Assembly (NCBI GenBank): GCA_037893245.1
Contig: JBAIAA010000413.1
Location: forward strand, 930,001-994,000
Direction of reading: 5' to 3'
DNA: 64,000 bases
DNA from: Crossaster papposus
Lineage: Eukaryota; Echinodermata; Asteroidea; Velatida; Solasteridae
Shown: piece after piece, positions 40,555 to 51,616 of the stretch
Numbering within the stretch: the first letter of the stretch is position 1
Layout of the letters: each line of letters opens with the position of its first letter
The notes under the pieces: model-generated
Seen by the model: the letters and a program-made list of their open reading frames with translations, nothing else
Told to the model about the DNA's origin: nothing
The model's database searches: none
Translations under genes and position numbers: made by a program

Positions 40555-43500
40555 TTCCATTTCTTTTCAATTTTTAGTAGGTTAGCCAATTACATTTTGT
40601 AATATTCACACCGAAAGAAACACACCTCCCGAAAAGTGATACTTCCCGAGCCTGCAAGCAGCCATTTTACAAATGGCATCCCTCCACGTTCTAGGGCAAT
40701 TAGGACCCATTTTTTAACCGTAATTTTGTCAAGTCTGCCCTCAGATTGAAGCTCAAAAACCAGGGAGTTGATCCTATGCTATATTTACACAATCCCACCA
40801 TTTCTTTCACCAAACGGCATCCGTTTTCAAAAGAAATTGTGGGGGCACTTTTAATGCAAATGAGCTAGCGTAGAAATGTTCCTTACAATTAGGGTGGTGC
40901 ACCCTATAGGGTGCACCTGCCTAATTCAAGTCCCATTGAAAACAGTGTAAAATCAACAATGTTCACGACCAAGTTTCTTGCACACCGACATCACTGGGGT
41001 TTCTCAAACAACAATCAGATTATTGTCTTGGTCGTTATCTTTCCATTTCTTTTCAATTTTTAGTAGGTTAGCCAATTACATTTTTTAATATTCACACCGA
41101 AAGAAACACACCTCCCGAAAAGTGATACTTCCCGAGCATGCAAGCAGCCATTTTACAAATGGCATCCCTCCACGTTCTAGGGCAATTAGGACCCATTTTT
41201 CAACCGTAATTTTGTCAAGTCTGCCCTTGGATTGAAGCTCAAAAACCAGGGAGTTGATCCTATGCTATATTTACACAATCCCACCATTTCTTTCACCAAA
41301 CGGCATCCGTTTTCAAAAGAAATTGTGGGGGCACTTTTAATGCAAATGAGCTAGCGTACAAATGTTCCTTACAATTAGGGTGGTGCACCCTATAGGGTGC
41401 ACCTGCCTAATTCAAGTCCCATTGAAAACAGTGTAAAATCAACAATGTTCACGACCAAGTTTCTTGCACACCGACATCACTGGGGTTTCTCAAACAACAA
41501 TCAGATTATTGTCTTGGTCTTTATCTTTCCATTTCTTTTCAATTTTTAGTAGGTTAGCCAATTACATTTTTTAATATTCACACCGAAAGAAACACACCTC
41601 CCGAAAAGTGATACTTCCCGAGCCTGCAAGCAGCCATTTTACAAATGGCATCCCTCCACGTTCTAGGGCAATTAGGACCCATTTTTCAACCGTAATTTTG
41701 TCAAGTCTGCCCTCGGATTGAAGCTCAAAAACCAGGGAGTTGATCCAATGCTATATTTACACAATCCCACCATTTCTTTCACCAAACGGCATCCGTTTTC
41801 AAAAGAAATTGTGGGGGCACTTTTAATGCAAATGAGCTAGCGTAGAAATGTTCCTTACAATTAGGGTGGTGCACCCTATAGGGTGCACCTGCCTAATTCA
41901 AGTCCCATTGAAAACAGTGTAAAATCAACAATGTTCACGACCAAGTTTCTTGCACACCGACATCACTGGGGTTTCTCAAACAACAATCAGATTATTGTCT
42001 TGGTCTTTATCTTTCCATTTCTTTTCAATTTTTAGTAGGTTAGCCAATTACATTTTTTAATATTCACACCGAAAGAAACACACCTCCCGAAAAGTGATAC
42101 TTCCCGAGCCTGCAAGCAGCCATTTTACAAATGGCATCCCTCCACGTTCTAGGGCAATTAGGACCCATTTTTCAACCGTAATTTTGTCAAGTCTGCCCTC
42201 GGATTGAAGCTCAAAAACCAGGGAGTTGATCCAATGCTATATTTACACAATCCCACCATTTCTTTCACCAAACGGCATCCGTTTTCAAAAGAAATTGTGG
42301 GGGCACTTTTAATGCAAATGAGCTAGCGTAGAAATGTTCCTTACAATTAGGGTGGTGCACCCTATAGGGTGCACCTGCCTAATTCAAGTCCCATTGAAAA
42401 CAGTGTAAAATCAACAATGTTCACGACCAAGTTTCTTGCACACCGACATCACTGGGGTTTCTCAAACAACAATCAGATTATTGTCTTGGTCTTTATCTTT
42501 CCATTTCTTTTCAATTTTTAGTAGGTTAGCCAATTACATTTTTTAATATTCACACCGAAAGAAACACACCTCCCGAAAAGTGATACTTCCCGAGCCTGCA
42601 AGCAGCCATTTTACAAATGGCATCCCTCCACGTTCTAGGGCAATTAGGACCCATTTTTCAACCGTAATTTTGTCAAGTCTGCCCTCAGTTTGAAGCTCAA
42701 AAACCAGGGAGTTGATCCTATGCTATATTTACACAATCCCACCATTTCTTTCACCAAACGGCATCCGTTTTCAAAAGAAATTGTGGGGGCACTTTTAATG
42801 CAAATGAGCTAGCGTAGAAATGTTCCTTACAATTAGGGTGGTGCACCCTATAGGGTGCACCTGCCTAATTCAAGTCCAATTGAAAAGAGTGTAAAATCAA
42901 CAATGTTCACGACCAAGTTTCTTGCACACCGAAATCACTGGGGTTTCTCAAACAACAATCAGATTATTGTCTTGGTCTTTATCTTTCCATTTCTTTTCAA
43001 TTTTTAGTAGGTTAGCCAATTACATTTTTTAATATTCACACCGAAAGAAACACACCTCCCGAAAAGTGATACTTCCCGAGCCTGCAAGCAGCCATTTTAC
43101 AAATGGCATCCCTCCACGTTCTAGTGCAATTAGGACCCATTTTTCAACCGTAATTTTGTCAAGAATGCCCTCGGATTGAAGCTCAAAAACCAGGGAGTTG
43201 ATCCAATGCTATATTTACACAATCCCACCATTTCTTTCACCAAACGGCATCCGTTTTCAAAAGAAATTGTGGGGGCACTTTTAATGCAAATGAGCTAGCG
43301 TAGAAATGTTCCTTACAATTAGGGTGGTGCACCCTATAGGGTGCACCTGCCTAATTCAAGTCCCATTGAAAACAGTGTAAAATCAACAATGTTCACGACC
43401 AAGTTTCTTGCACACCGACATCACTGGGGTTTCTCAAACAACAATCAGATTATTGTCTTGGTCTTTATCTTTCCATTTCTTTTCAATTTTTAGTAGGTTA

Positions 43501-46049
43501 GCCAATTACATTTTTTAATATTCACACCGAAAGAAACACACCTCCCGAAAAGTGATACTTCCCGAGCCTGCAAGCAGCCATTTTACAAATGGCATCCCTC
43601 CACGTTCTAGGGCAATTAGGACCCATTTTTCAACCGTAATTTTGTCAAGTCTGCCCTCGGATTGAAGCTCAAAAACCAGGGAGTTGATCCAATGCTATAT
43701 TTACACAATCCCACCATTTCTTTCACCAAACGGCATCCGTTTTCAAAAGAAATTGTGGGGGCACTTTTAATGCAAATGAGCTAGCGTAGAAATGTTCCTT
43801 ACAATTAGGGTGGTGCACCCTATAGGGTGCACCTGCCTAATTCAAGTCCCATTGAAAAGAGTGTAAAATCAACAATATTCACGACCAAGTTTCTTGCACA
43901 CCGACATCACTGGGGTTTCTCAAACAACAATCAGATTATTGTCTTGGTCTTTATCTTTCCATTTCTTTTCAATTTTTAGTAGGTTAGCCAATTACATTTT
44001 TTAATATTCACACCGAAAGAAACACACCTCCCGAAAAGTGATACTTCCCGAGCATGCAAGCAGCCATTTTACAAATGGCATCCCTCCACGTTCTAGGGCA
44101 ATTAGGACCCATTTTTCAACCGTAATTTTGTCAAGTCTGCCCTTGGATTGAAGCTCAAAAACCAGGGAGTTGATCCTATGCTATATTTACACAATCCCAC
44201 CATTTCTTTCACCAAACGGCATCCGTTTTCAAAAGAAATTGTGGGGGCACTTTTAATGCAAATGAGCTAGCGTACAAATGTTCCTTACAATTAGGGTGGT
44301 GCACCCTATAGGGTGCACCTGCCTAATTCAAGTCCCATTGAAAACAGTGTAAAATCAACAATGTTCACGACCAAGTTTCTTGCACACCGACATCACTGGG
44401 GTTTCTCAAACAACAATCAGATTATTGTCTTGGTCTTTATCTTTCCATTTCTTTTCAATTTTTAGTAGGTTAGCCAATTACATTTTTTAATATTCACACC
44501 GAAAGAAACACACCTCCCGAAAAGTGATACTTCCCGAGCCTGCAAGCAGCCATTTTACAAATGGCATCCCTCCACGTTCTAGGGCAATTAGGACCCATTT
44601 TTCAACCGTAATTTTGTCAAGTCTGCCCTCGGATTGAAGCTCAAAAACCAGGGAGTTGATCCAATGCTATATTTACACAATCCCACCATTTCTTTCACCA
44701 AACGGCATCCGTTTTCAAAAGAAATTGTGGGGGCACTTTTAATGCAAATGAGCTAGCGTAGAAATGTTCCTTACAATTAGGGTGGTGCACCCTATAGGGT
44801 GCACCTGCCTAATTCAAGTCCCATTGAAAACAGTGTAAAATCAACAATGTTCACGACCAAGTTTCTTGCACACCGACATCACTGGGGTTTCTCAAACAAC
44901 AATCAGATTATTGTCTTGGTCTTTATCTTTCCATTTCTTTTCAATTTTTAGTAGGTTAGCCAATTACATTTTTTAATATTCACACCGAAAGAAACACACC
45001 TCCCGAAAAGTGATACTTCCCGAGCCTGCAAGCAGCCATTTTACAAATGGCATCCCTCCACGTTCTAGGGCAATTAGGACCCATTTTTCAACCGTAATTT
45101 TGTCAAGTCTGCCCTCGGATTGAAGCTCAAAAACCAGGGAGTTGATCCAATGCTATATTTACACAATCCCACCATTTCTTTCACCAAACGGCATCCGTTT
45201 TCAAAAGAAATTGTGGGGGCACTTTTAATGCAAATGAGCTAGCGTAGAAATGTTCCTTACAATTAGGGTGGTGCACCCTATAGGGTGCACCTGCCTAATT
45301 CAAGTCCCATTGAAAACAGTGTAAAATCAACAATGTTCACGACCAAGTTTCTTGCACACCGACATCACTGGGGTTTCTCAAACAACAATCAGATTATTGT
45401 CTTGGTCTTTATCTTTCCATTTCTTTTCAATTTTTAGTAGGTTAGCCAATTACATTTTTTAATATTCACACCGAAAGAAACACACCTCCCGAAAAGTGAT
45501 ACTTCCCGAGCCTGCAAGCAGCCATTTTACAAATGGCATCCCTCCACGTTCTAGGGCAATTAGGACCCATTTTTCAACCGTAATTTTGTCAAGTCTGCCC
45601 TCAGTTTGAAGCTCAAAAACCAGGGAGTTGATCCTATGCTATATTTACACAATCCCACCATTTCTTTCACCAAACGGCATCCGTTTTCAAAAGAAATTGT
45701 GGGGGCACTTTTAATGCAAATGAGCTAGCGTAGAAATGTTCCTTACAATTAGGGTGGTGCACCCTATAGGGTGCACCTGCCTAATTCAAGTCCAATTGAA
45801 AAGAGTGTAAAATCAACAATGTTCACGACCAAGTTTCTTGCACACCGAAATCACTGGGGTTTCTCAAACAACAATCAGATTATTGTCTTGGTCTTTATCT
45901 TTCCATTTCTTTTCAATTTTTAGTAGGTTAGCCAATTACATTTTTTAATATTCACACCGAAAGAAACACACCTCCCGAAAAGTGATACTTCCCGAGCCTG
46001 CAAGCAGCCATTTTACAAATGGCATCCCTCCACGTTCTAGTGCAATTAG
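35358..46049 (+). repeat. 6-monomer (2,916-bp) higher-order periodicity
   Basis: TGG/TAC units occur at 35358, 38274, 41190 and 44106. CAGTTTGAAG units with GAAATCAC and CTAGTGC occur at 36816, 39732, 42648 and 45564. Both series are spaced exactly 2,916 bp apart. The first four monomers of each six-unit block agree in all markers; the last two differ between alternate blocks. The 5,832-bp duplication therefore copied an already existing pair of 6-mers. Confidence 0.9.
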
Positions 46050-46386
46050 GACCCATTTTTCAACCGTAATTTTGTCAAGTCTGCCCTCGGATTGAAGCTC
46101 AAAAACCAGGGAGTTGATCCAATGCTATATTTACACAATCCCACCATTTCTTTCACCAAACGGCATCCGTTTTCAAAAGAAATTGTGGGGGCACTTTTAA
46201 TGCAAATGAGCTAGCGTAGAAATGTTCCTTACAATTAGGGTGGTGCACCCTATAGGGTGCACCTGCCTAATTCAAGTCCCATTGAAAACAGTGTAAAATC
46301 AACAATGTTCACGACCAAGTTTCTTGCACACCGACATCACTGGGGTTTCTCAAACAACAATCAGATTATTGTCTTGGTCTTTATTT
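40555..46386 (+). repeat. 12-monomer (5,832-bp) tandem duplication, copy 2
   Basis: This repeats every marker of 34723-40554 at an offset of 5,832 bp, including the rare variants AAGAATGCC (43134 unit) and AATATTCAC (43620 unit). The unit at 46050 matches the unit at 40218 through TTATTTTTCC, but then has CATTTTTTAA rather than CATTTTGTAA. This marks the end of the duplicated segment. Confidence 0.93.
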
Positions 46387-48522
46387 TTCCATTTCTTTTC
46401 AATTTTTAGTAGGTTAGCCAATTACATTTTTTAATATTCACACCGAAAGAAACACACCTCCCGAAAAGTGATACTTCCCGAGCCTGCAAGCAGCCATTTT
46501 ACAAATGGCATCCCTCCACGTTCTAGGGCAATTAGGACCCATTTTTCAACCGTAATTTTGTCAAGTCTGCCCTCAGATTGAAGCTCAAAAACCAGGGAGT
46601 TGATCCTATGCTATATTTACACAATCCCACCATTTCTTTCACCAAACGGCATCCGTTTTCAAACGAAATTGTGGGGGCACTTTTAATGCAAATGAGCTAG
46701 CGTAGAAATGTTCCTTACAATTAGGGTGGTGCACCCTATAGGGTGCACCTGCCTAATTCAAGTCCCATTGAAAACAGTGTAAAATCAACAATGTTCACGA
46801 CCAAGTTTCTTGCACACCGACATCACTGGGGTTTCTCAAACAACAATCAGATTATTGTCTTGGTCTTTATCTTTCCATTTCTTTTCAATTTTTAGTAGGT
46901 TAGCCAATTACATTTTTTAATATTCACACCGAAAGAAACACACCTCCCGAAAAGTGATACTTCCCGAGCCTGCAAGCAGCCATTTTACAAATGGCATCCC
47001 TCCACGTTCTAGGGCAATTAGGACCCATTTTTCAACCGTAATTTTGTCAAGTCTGCCCTCAGATTGAAGCTCAAAAACCAGGGAGTTGATCCTATGCTAT
47101 ATTTACACAATCCCACCATTTCTTTCACCAAACGGCATCCGTTTTCAAAAGAAATTGTGGGGGCACTTTTAATGCAAATGAGCTAGCGTAGAAATGTTCC
47201 TTACAATTAGGGTGGTGCACCCTATAGGGTGCACCTGCCTAATTCAAGTCCAATTGAAAAGAGTGTAAAATCAACAATGTTCACGACCAAGTTTCTTGCA
47301 CACCGAAATCACTGGGGTTTCTCAAACAACAATCAGATTATTGTCTTGGTCTTTATCTTTCCATTTCTTTTCAATTTTTAGTAGGTTAGCCAATTACATT
47401 TTTTAATATTCACACCGAAAGAAACACACCTCCCGAAAAGTGATACTTCCCGAGCCTGCAAGCAGCCAATTTACAAATGGCATCCCTCCACGTTCTAGTG
47501 CAATTAGGACCCATTTTTCAACCGTAATTTTGTCAAGTCTGCCCTCGGATTGAAGCTCAAAAACCAGGGAGTTGATCCAATGCTATATTTACACAATCCC
47601 ACCATTTCTTTCACCAAACGGCATCCGTTTTCAAAAGAAATTGTGGGGGCACTTTTAATGCAAATGAGCTAGCGTAGAAATGTTCCTTACAATTAGGGTG
47701 GTGCACCCTATAGGGTGCACCTGCCTAATTCAAGTCCCATTGAAAACAGTGTAAAATCAACAATGTTCACGACCAAGTTTCTTGCACACCGACATCACTG
47801 GGGTTTCTCAAACAACAATCAGATTATTGTCTTGGTCTTTATTTTTCCATTTCTTTTCAATTTTTAGTAGGTTAGCCAATTACATTTTTTAATATTCACA
47901 CCGAAAGAAACACACCTCCCGAAAAGTGATACTTCCCGAGCCTGCAAGCAGCCATTTTACAAATGGCATCCCTCCACGTTCTAGGGCAATTAGGACCCAT
48001 TTTTCAACCGTAATTTTGTCAAGTCTGCCCTCAGATTGAAGCTCAAAAACCAGGGAGTTGATCCTATGCTATATTTACACAATCCCACCATTTCTTTCAC
48101 CAAACGGCATCCGTTTTCAAACGAAATTGTGGGGGCACTTTTAATGCAAATGAGCTAGCGTAGAAATGTTCCTTACAATTAGGGTGGTGCACCCTATAGG
48201 GTGCACCTGCCTAATTCAAGTCCCATTGAAAACAGTGTAAAATCAACAATGTTCACGACCAAGTTTCTTGCACACCGACATCACTGGGGTTTCTCAAACA
48301 ACAATCAGATTATTGTCTTGGTCTTTATCTTTCCATTTCTTTTCAATTTTTAGTAGGTTAGCAAATTACATTTTTTAATATTCACACCGAAAGAAACACA
48401 CCTCCCGAAAAGTGATACTTCCCGAGCCTGCAAGCAGCCATTTCACAAATGGCATCCCTCCACGTTCTAGGGCAATTAGGACCCATTTTTCAACCGTAAT
48501 TTTGTCAAGTCTGCCCTCGGAT
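45607..48522 (+). repeat. 3-monomer (1,458-bp) higher-order repeat, two copies
   Basis: The order GAAATCAC with CTAGTGC, then CG with TTATTTTTCC, then CA with CAAACGAAA appears with units at 45564/46050/46536 and again at 47022/47508/47994. The left exchange point lies between monomer positions 42 and 286 of the 45564 unit, since that unit has CAGTTTG and the 47022 unit has CAGATTG. Coordinates are approximate. Private changes (AGCCAATTT, TTAGCAAATT, TTTCACAAA) mark the second copy. Confidence 0.8.
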
Positions 48523-48964
48523 TGAAGCTCAAAAACCAGGGAGTTGATCCAATGCTATATTTACACAATCCCACCATTTCTTTCACCAAACGGCATCCGT
48601 TTTCAAAAGAAATTGTGGGGCACTTTTAATGCAAATGAGCTAGCGTAGAAATGTTCCTTACAATTAGGGTGGTGCACCCTATAGGGTGCACCTGCCTAAT
48701 TCAAGTCCAATTGAAAAGAGTGTAAAATCAACAATGTTCACGACCAAGTTTCTTGCACACCGACATCACTGGGGTTTCTCAAACAACAATCAGATTATTG
48801 TCTTGGTCTTTATCTTTCCATTTCTTTTCAATTTTTAGTAGGTTAGCCAATTACATTTTTTAATATTCACACCGAAAGAAACACACCTCCCGAAAAGTGA
48901 TACTTCCCGAGCCTGCAAGCAGCCATTTTACAAATGGCATCCCTCCACGTTCTAGGGCAATTAG
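48480..48964 (+). repeat. Variant monomer, 485 bp (one G lost)
   Basis: The GGGGG run of TTGTGGGGGCAC is reduced to GGGG at 48617-48620. The unit follows the 3-monomer repeat block. Confidence 0.85.
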
Positions 48965-50154
48965 GACCCATTTTTCAACCGTAATTTTGTCAAGTCTGCC
49001 CTCAGATTGAAGCTCAAAAACCAGGGAGTTGATCCTATGCTATATTTACACAATCCCACCATTTCTTTCACCAAACGGCATCCGTTTTCAAAAGAAATTG
49101 TGGGGGCACTTTTAATGCAAATGAGCTAGCGTAGGAATGTTCCTTACAATTAGGGTGGTGCACCCTATAGGGTGCACCTGCCTAATTCAAGTCCAATTGA
49201 AAACAGTGTAAAATCAACAATGTTCACGACCAAGTTTCTTGCACACCGACATCACTGGGGTTTCTCAAACAACAATCAGATTATTGTCTTGGTCTTTATC
49301 TTTCCATTTCTTTTCAATTTTTAGTAGGTTAGCCAATTACATTTTGTAATATTCACACCGAAAGAAACACACCTCCCGAAAAGTGATACTTCCCGAGCCT
49401 GCAAGCAGCCATTTTACAAATGGCATCCCTCCACGTTCTAGGGCAATTAGGACCCATTTTTTAACCGTAATTTTGTCAAGTCTGCCCTCAGATTGAAGCT
49501 CAAAAACCAGGGAGTTGATCCTATGCTATATTTACACAATCCCACCATTTCTTTCACCAAACGGCATCCGTTTTCAAAAGAAATTGTGGGGGCACTTTTA
49601 ATGCAAATGAGCTAGCGTAGAAATGTTCCTTACAATTAGGGTGGTGCACCCTATAGGGTGCACCTGCCTAATTCAAGTCCCATTGAAAACAGTGTAAAAT
49701 CAACAATGTTCACGACCAAGTTTCTTGCACACCGACATCACTGGGGTTTCTCAAACAACAATCAGATTATTGTCTTGGTCGTTATCTTTCCATTTCTTTT
49801 CAATTTTTAGTAGGTTAGCCAATTACATTTTTTAATATTCACACCGAAAGAAACACACCTCCCGAAAAGTGATACTTCCCGAGCCTGCAAGCAGCCATTT
49901 TACAAATGGCATCCCTCCACGTTCTAGGGCAATTAGGACCCATTTTTCAACCGTAATTTTGTCAAGTCTGCCCTCGGATTGAAGCTCAAAAACCAGGGAG
50001 TTGATCCAATGCTATATTTACACAATCCCACCATTTCTTTCACCAAACGGCATCCGTTTTCAAAAGAAATTGTGGGGGCACTTTTAATGCAAATGAGCTA
50101 GCGTAGAAATGTTCCTTACAATTAGGGTGGTGCACCCTATAGGGTGCACCTGCC

Positions 50155-50157
50155 TAA
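50155..50157. repeat. Target-site duplication TAA, left copy
   Basis: TAA corresponds to monomer positions 219-221. It is repeated at 50377-50379 directly after the right end of the element, whereas uninterrupted monomers have a single copy (GCCTAATTC). Counting the adjacent A/T pair as part of the TIR would allow a 2-bp alternative, but then the ends are not symmetric. Confidence 0.9.
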
Positions 50158-50178
50158 AGCCGCGTTCGCATTGGACTT
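50158..50178 (+). repeat. Left terminal inverted repeat of the MITE
   Basis: Twenty-one bases starting AGCCGCGTTCGCATTGG are the exact reverse complement of 50356-50376. Pairing stops at the next base inward. Confidence 0.95.
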
Positions 50179-50238
50179 TTTTTGGTAAAACCTACGGAGA
50201 ACTTAACCAAATTAAATCCAATGCGGACAGGCGGTAAC

Positions 50239-50352
50239 ATTGTCAAATTGTCCATTTTACCCTCCGCAACCGTAGGATCTACAGGCCCAAGCTTCTAGCG
50301 GAGGATTTAACACCGTGAACTTTGACAATCACGTACCGTAACATTTGACAAT
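50239..50352. repeat. Subterminal TTTGACAAT motifs in the MITE
   Basis: TTTGACAAT occurs directly at 50321-50329 and 50344-50352, and inverted (ATTGTCAAA) at 50239-50247. The outer two form a 10-bp inverted pair, ATTGTCAAAT (50239-50248) with ATTTGACAAT (50343-50352). Repeated subterminal motifs are often transposase-binding sites in DNA transposons; that role here is inferred. Confidence 0.6.
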
Positions 50353-50355
50353 ATT

Positions 50356-50376
50356 AAGTCCAATGCGAACGCGGCT
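50356..50376 (-). repeat. Right terminal inverted repeat of the MITE
   Basis: This sequence ends in CCAATGCGAACGCGGCT and is a perfect reverse complement of the left end over 21 bases. A degenerate direct copy of this end lies inside the element near 50211-50234 (ATTAAATCCAATGCGGAC). Confidence 0.95.
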
Positions 50377-50379
50377 TAA
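50377..50379. repeat. Target-site duplication TAA, right copy
   Basis: Second copy of the TAA flanking the MITE. The satellite resumes with TTCAAGTCC at 50380. Confidence 0.9.
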
Positions 50380-51616
50380 TTCAAGTCCAATTGAAAAGAG
50401 TGTAAAATCAACAATGTTCACGACCAAGTTTCTTGCACACCGACATCACTGGGGTTTCTCAAACAACAATCAGATTATTGTCTTGGTCTTTATCTTTCCA
50501 TTTCTTTTCAATTTTTAGTAGGTTAGCCAATTACATTTTTTAATATTCACACCGAAAGAAACACACCTCCCGAAAAGTGATACTTCCCGAGCCTGCAAGC
50601 AGCCATTTTACAAATGGCATCCCTCCACGTTCTAGGGCAATTAGGACCCATTTTTCAACCGTAATTTTGTCAAGTCTGCCCTCGGATTGAAGCTCAAAAA
50701 CCAGGGAGTTGATCCAATGCTATATTTACACAATCCCACCATTTCTTTCACCAAACGGCATCCGTTTTCAAAAGAAATTGTGGGGGCACTTTTAATGCAA
50801 ATGAGCTAGCGTAGAAATGTTCCTTACAATTAGGGTGGTGCACCCTATAGGGTGCACCTGCCTAATTCAAGTCCCATTGAAAACAGTGTAAAATCAACAA
50901 TGTTCACGACCAAGTTTCTTGCACACCGACATCACTGGGGTTTCTCAAACAACAATCAGATTATTGTCTTGGTCTTTATCTTTCCATTTCTTTTCAATTT
51001 TTAGTAGGTTAGCCAATTACATTTTTTAATATTCACACCGAAAGAAACACACCTCCCGAAAAGTGATACTTCCCGAGCCTGCAAGCAGCCATTTTACAAA
51101 TGGCATCCCTCCACGTTCTAGGGCAATTAGGACCCATTTTTCAACCGTAATTTTGTCAAGTCTGCCCTCAGATTGAAGCTCAAAAACCAGGGAGTTGATC
51201 CTATGCTATATTTACACAATCCCACCATTTCTTTCACCAAACGGCATCCGTTTTCAAAAGAAATTGTGGGGGCACTTTTAATGCAAATGCGCTAGCGTAG
51301 AAATGTTCCTTACAATTAGGGTGGTGCACCCTATGGGGTGCACCTGCCTAATTCAAGTCCCATTGAAAACAGTGTAAAATCAACAATGTTCACGACCAAG
51401 TTTCTTGCACACCGACATCACTGGGGTTTCTCAAACAACAATCAGATTATTGTCTTGGTCTTTATCTTTCCATTTCTTTTCAATTTTTAGTAGGTTAGCC
51501 AATTACATTTTTTAATATTCACACCGAAAGAAACACACCTCCCGAAAAGTGATACTTCCCGAGCCTGCAAGCAGCCATTTTACAAATGGCATCCCTCCAC
51601 GTTCTAGGGCAATTAG

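Larger units (their letters stand above)
19321..50157 (+). repeat. Satellite array, block 3: 63 monomers plus the left part of an interrupted one
   Basis: Monomers start at 19321 and every 486 bp to 30499, from 30984 every 486 bp to 48480, and then at 48965, 49451 and 49937. The last is interrupted after its position 221 by the insertion at 50158. Units at 30499 and 48480 are 485 bp. The clearest higher-order repeats of the window lie in this block (31.0-33.4, 34.7-46.4 and 45.6-48.5 kb). Other recurrent variants are C at position 160 (ATGCGCTAGC; units at 20779, 22237, 22723, 23209, 27097 and 29041) and TG at 39-40 (21751, 24181, 24667, 35358 and others). No gene is visible in any part of the block. 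Confidence 0.97.
50158..50376. mobile_element. MITE-like non-autonomous DNA transposon, 219 bp (PIF/Harbinger-like)
   Basis: The insertion is bounded by perfect 21-bp terminal inverted repeats that begin AGCCGCGTTCGCATTGGAC, and it is flanked by direct TAA copies (50155-50157 and 50377-50379). At 219 bp it is too short to encode a transposase and no open frame is evident, so it would need a transposase supplied elsewhere. A 3-bp A/T-rich TWA-type target duplication is typical of PIF/Harbinger elements, which is the basis for the tentative superfamily. The TIR itself was not matched to a known family. The interior holds several inverted pairs: CCTACGG 50191-50197 with CCGTAGG 50270-50276, GGTAAAA 50184-50190 with TTTTACC 50255-50261, and CCTCCGC 50261-50267 with GCGGAGG 50298-50304. 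It also has three TTTGACAAT motifs. Identity between the TIRs suggests a fairly recent insertion. Confidence 0.9.
49937..50644 (+). repeat. Satellite monomer interrupted by a transposon (708 bp overall)
   Basis: This monomer contains positions 1-221, then the 219-bp inserted element, then a duplicated TAA and positions 222-486. It is of the CG/CCAATG type and has CCAATT and AAAAG after the insertion. Removing the element and one TAA restores a 486-bp unit. It is the only monomer in the window with foreign DNA. Confidence 0.96.

Noticed and set aside
50158-50376. piggyBac-type (TTAA) or Tc1/mariner-type (TA) insertion
   Set aside because: There is no TTAA on the left flank. A TA-only duplication would leave asymmetric element ends, whereas TAA gives perfectly symmetric 21-bp termini.
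50158-50376. Short gene inside the insertion
   Set aside because: At 219 bp with TIRs and many internal inverted repeats, and with no long open frame, it fits a non-coding MITE.
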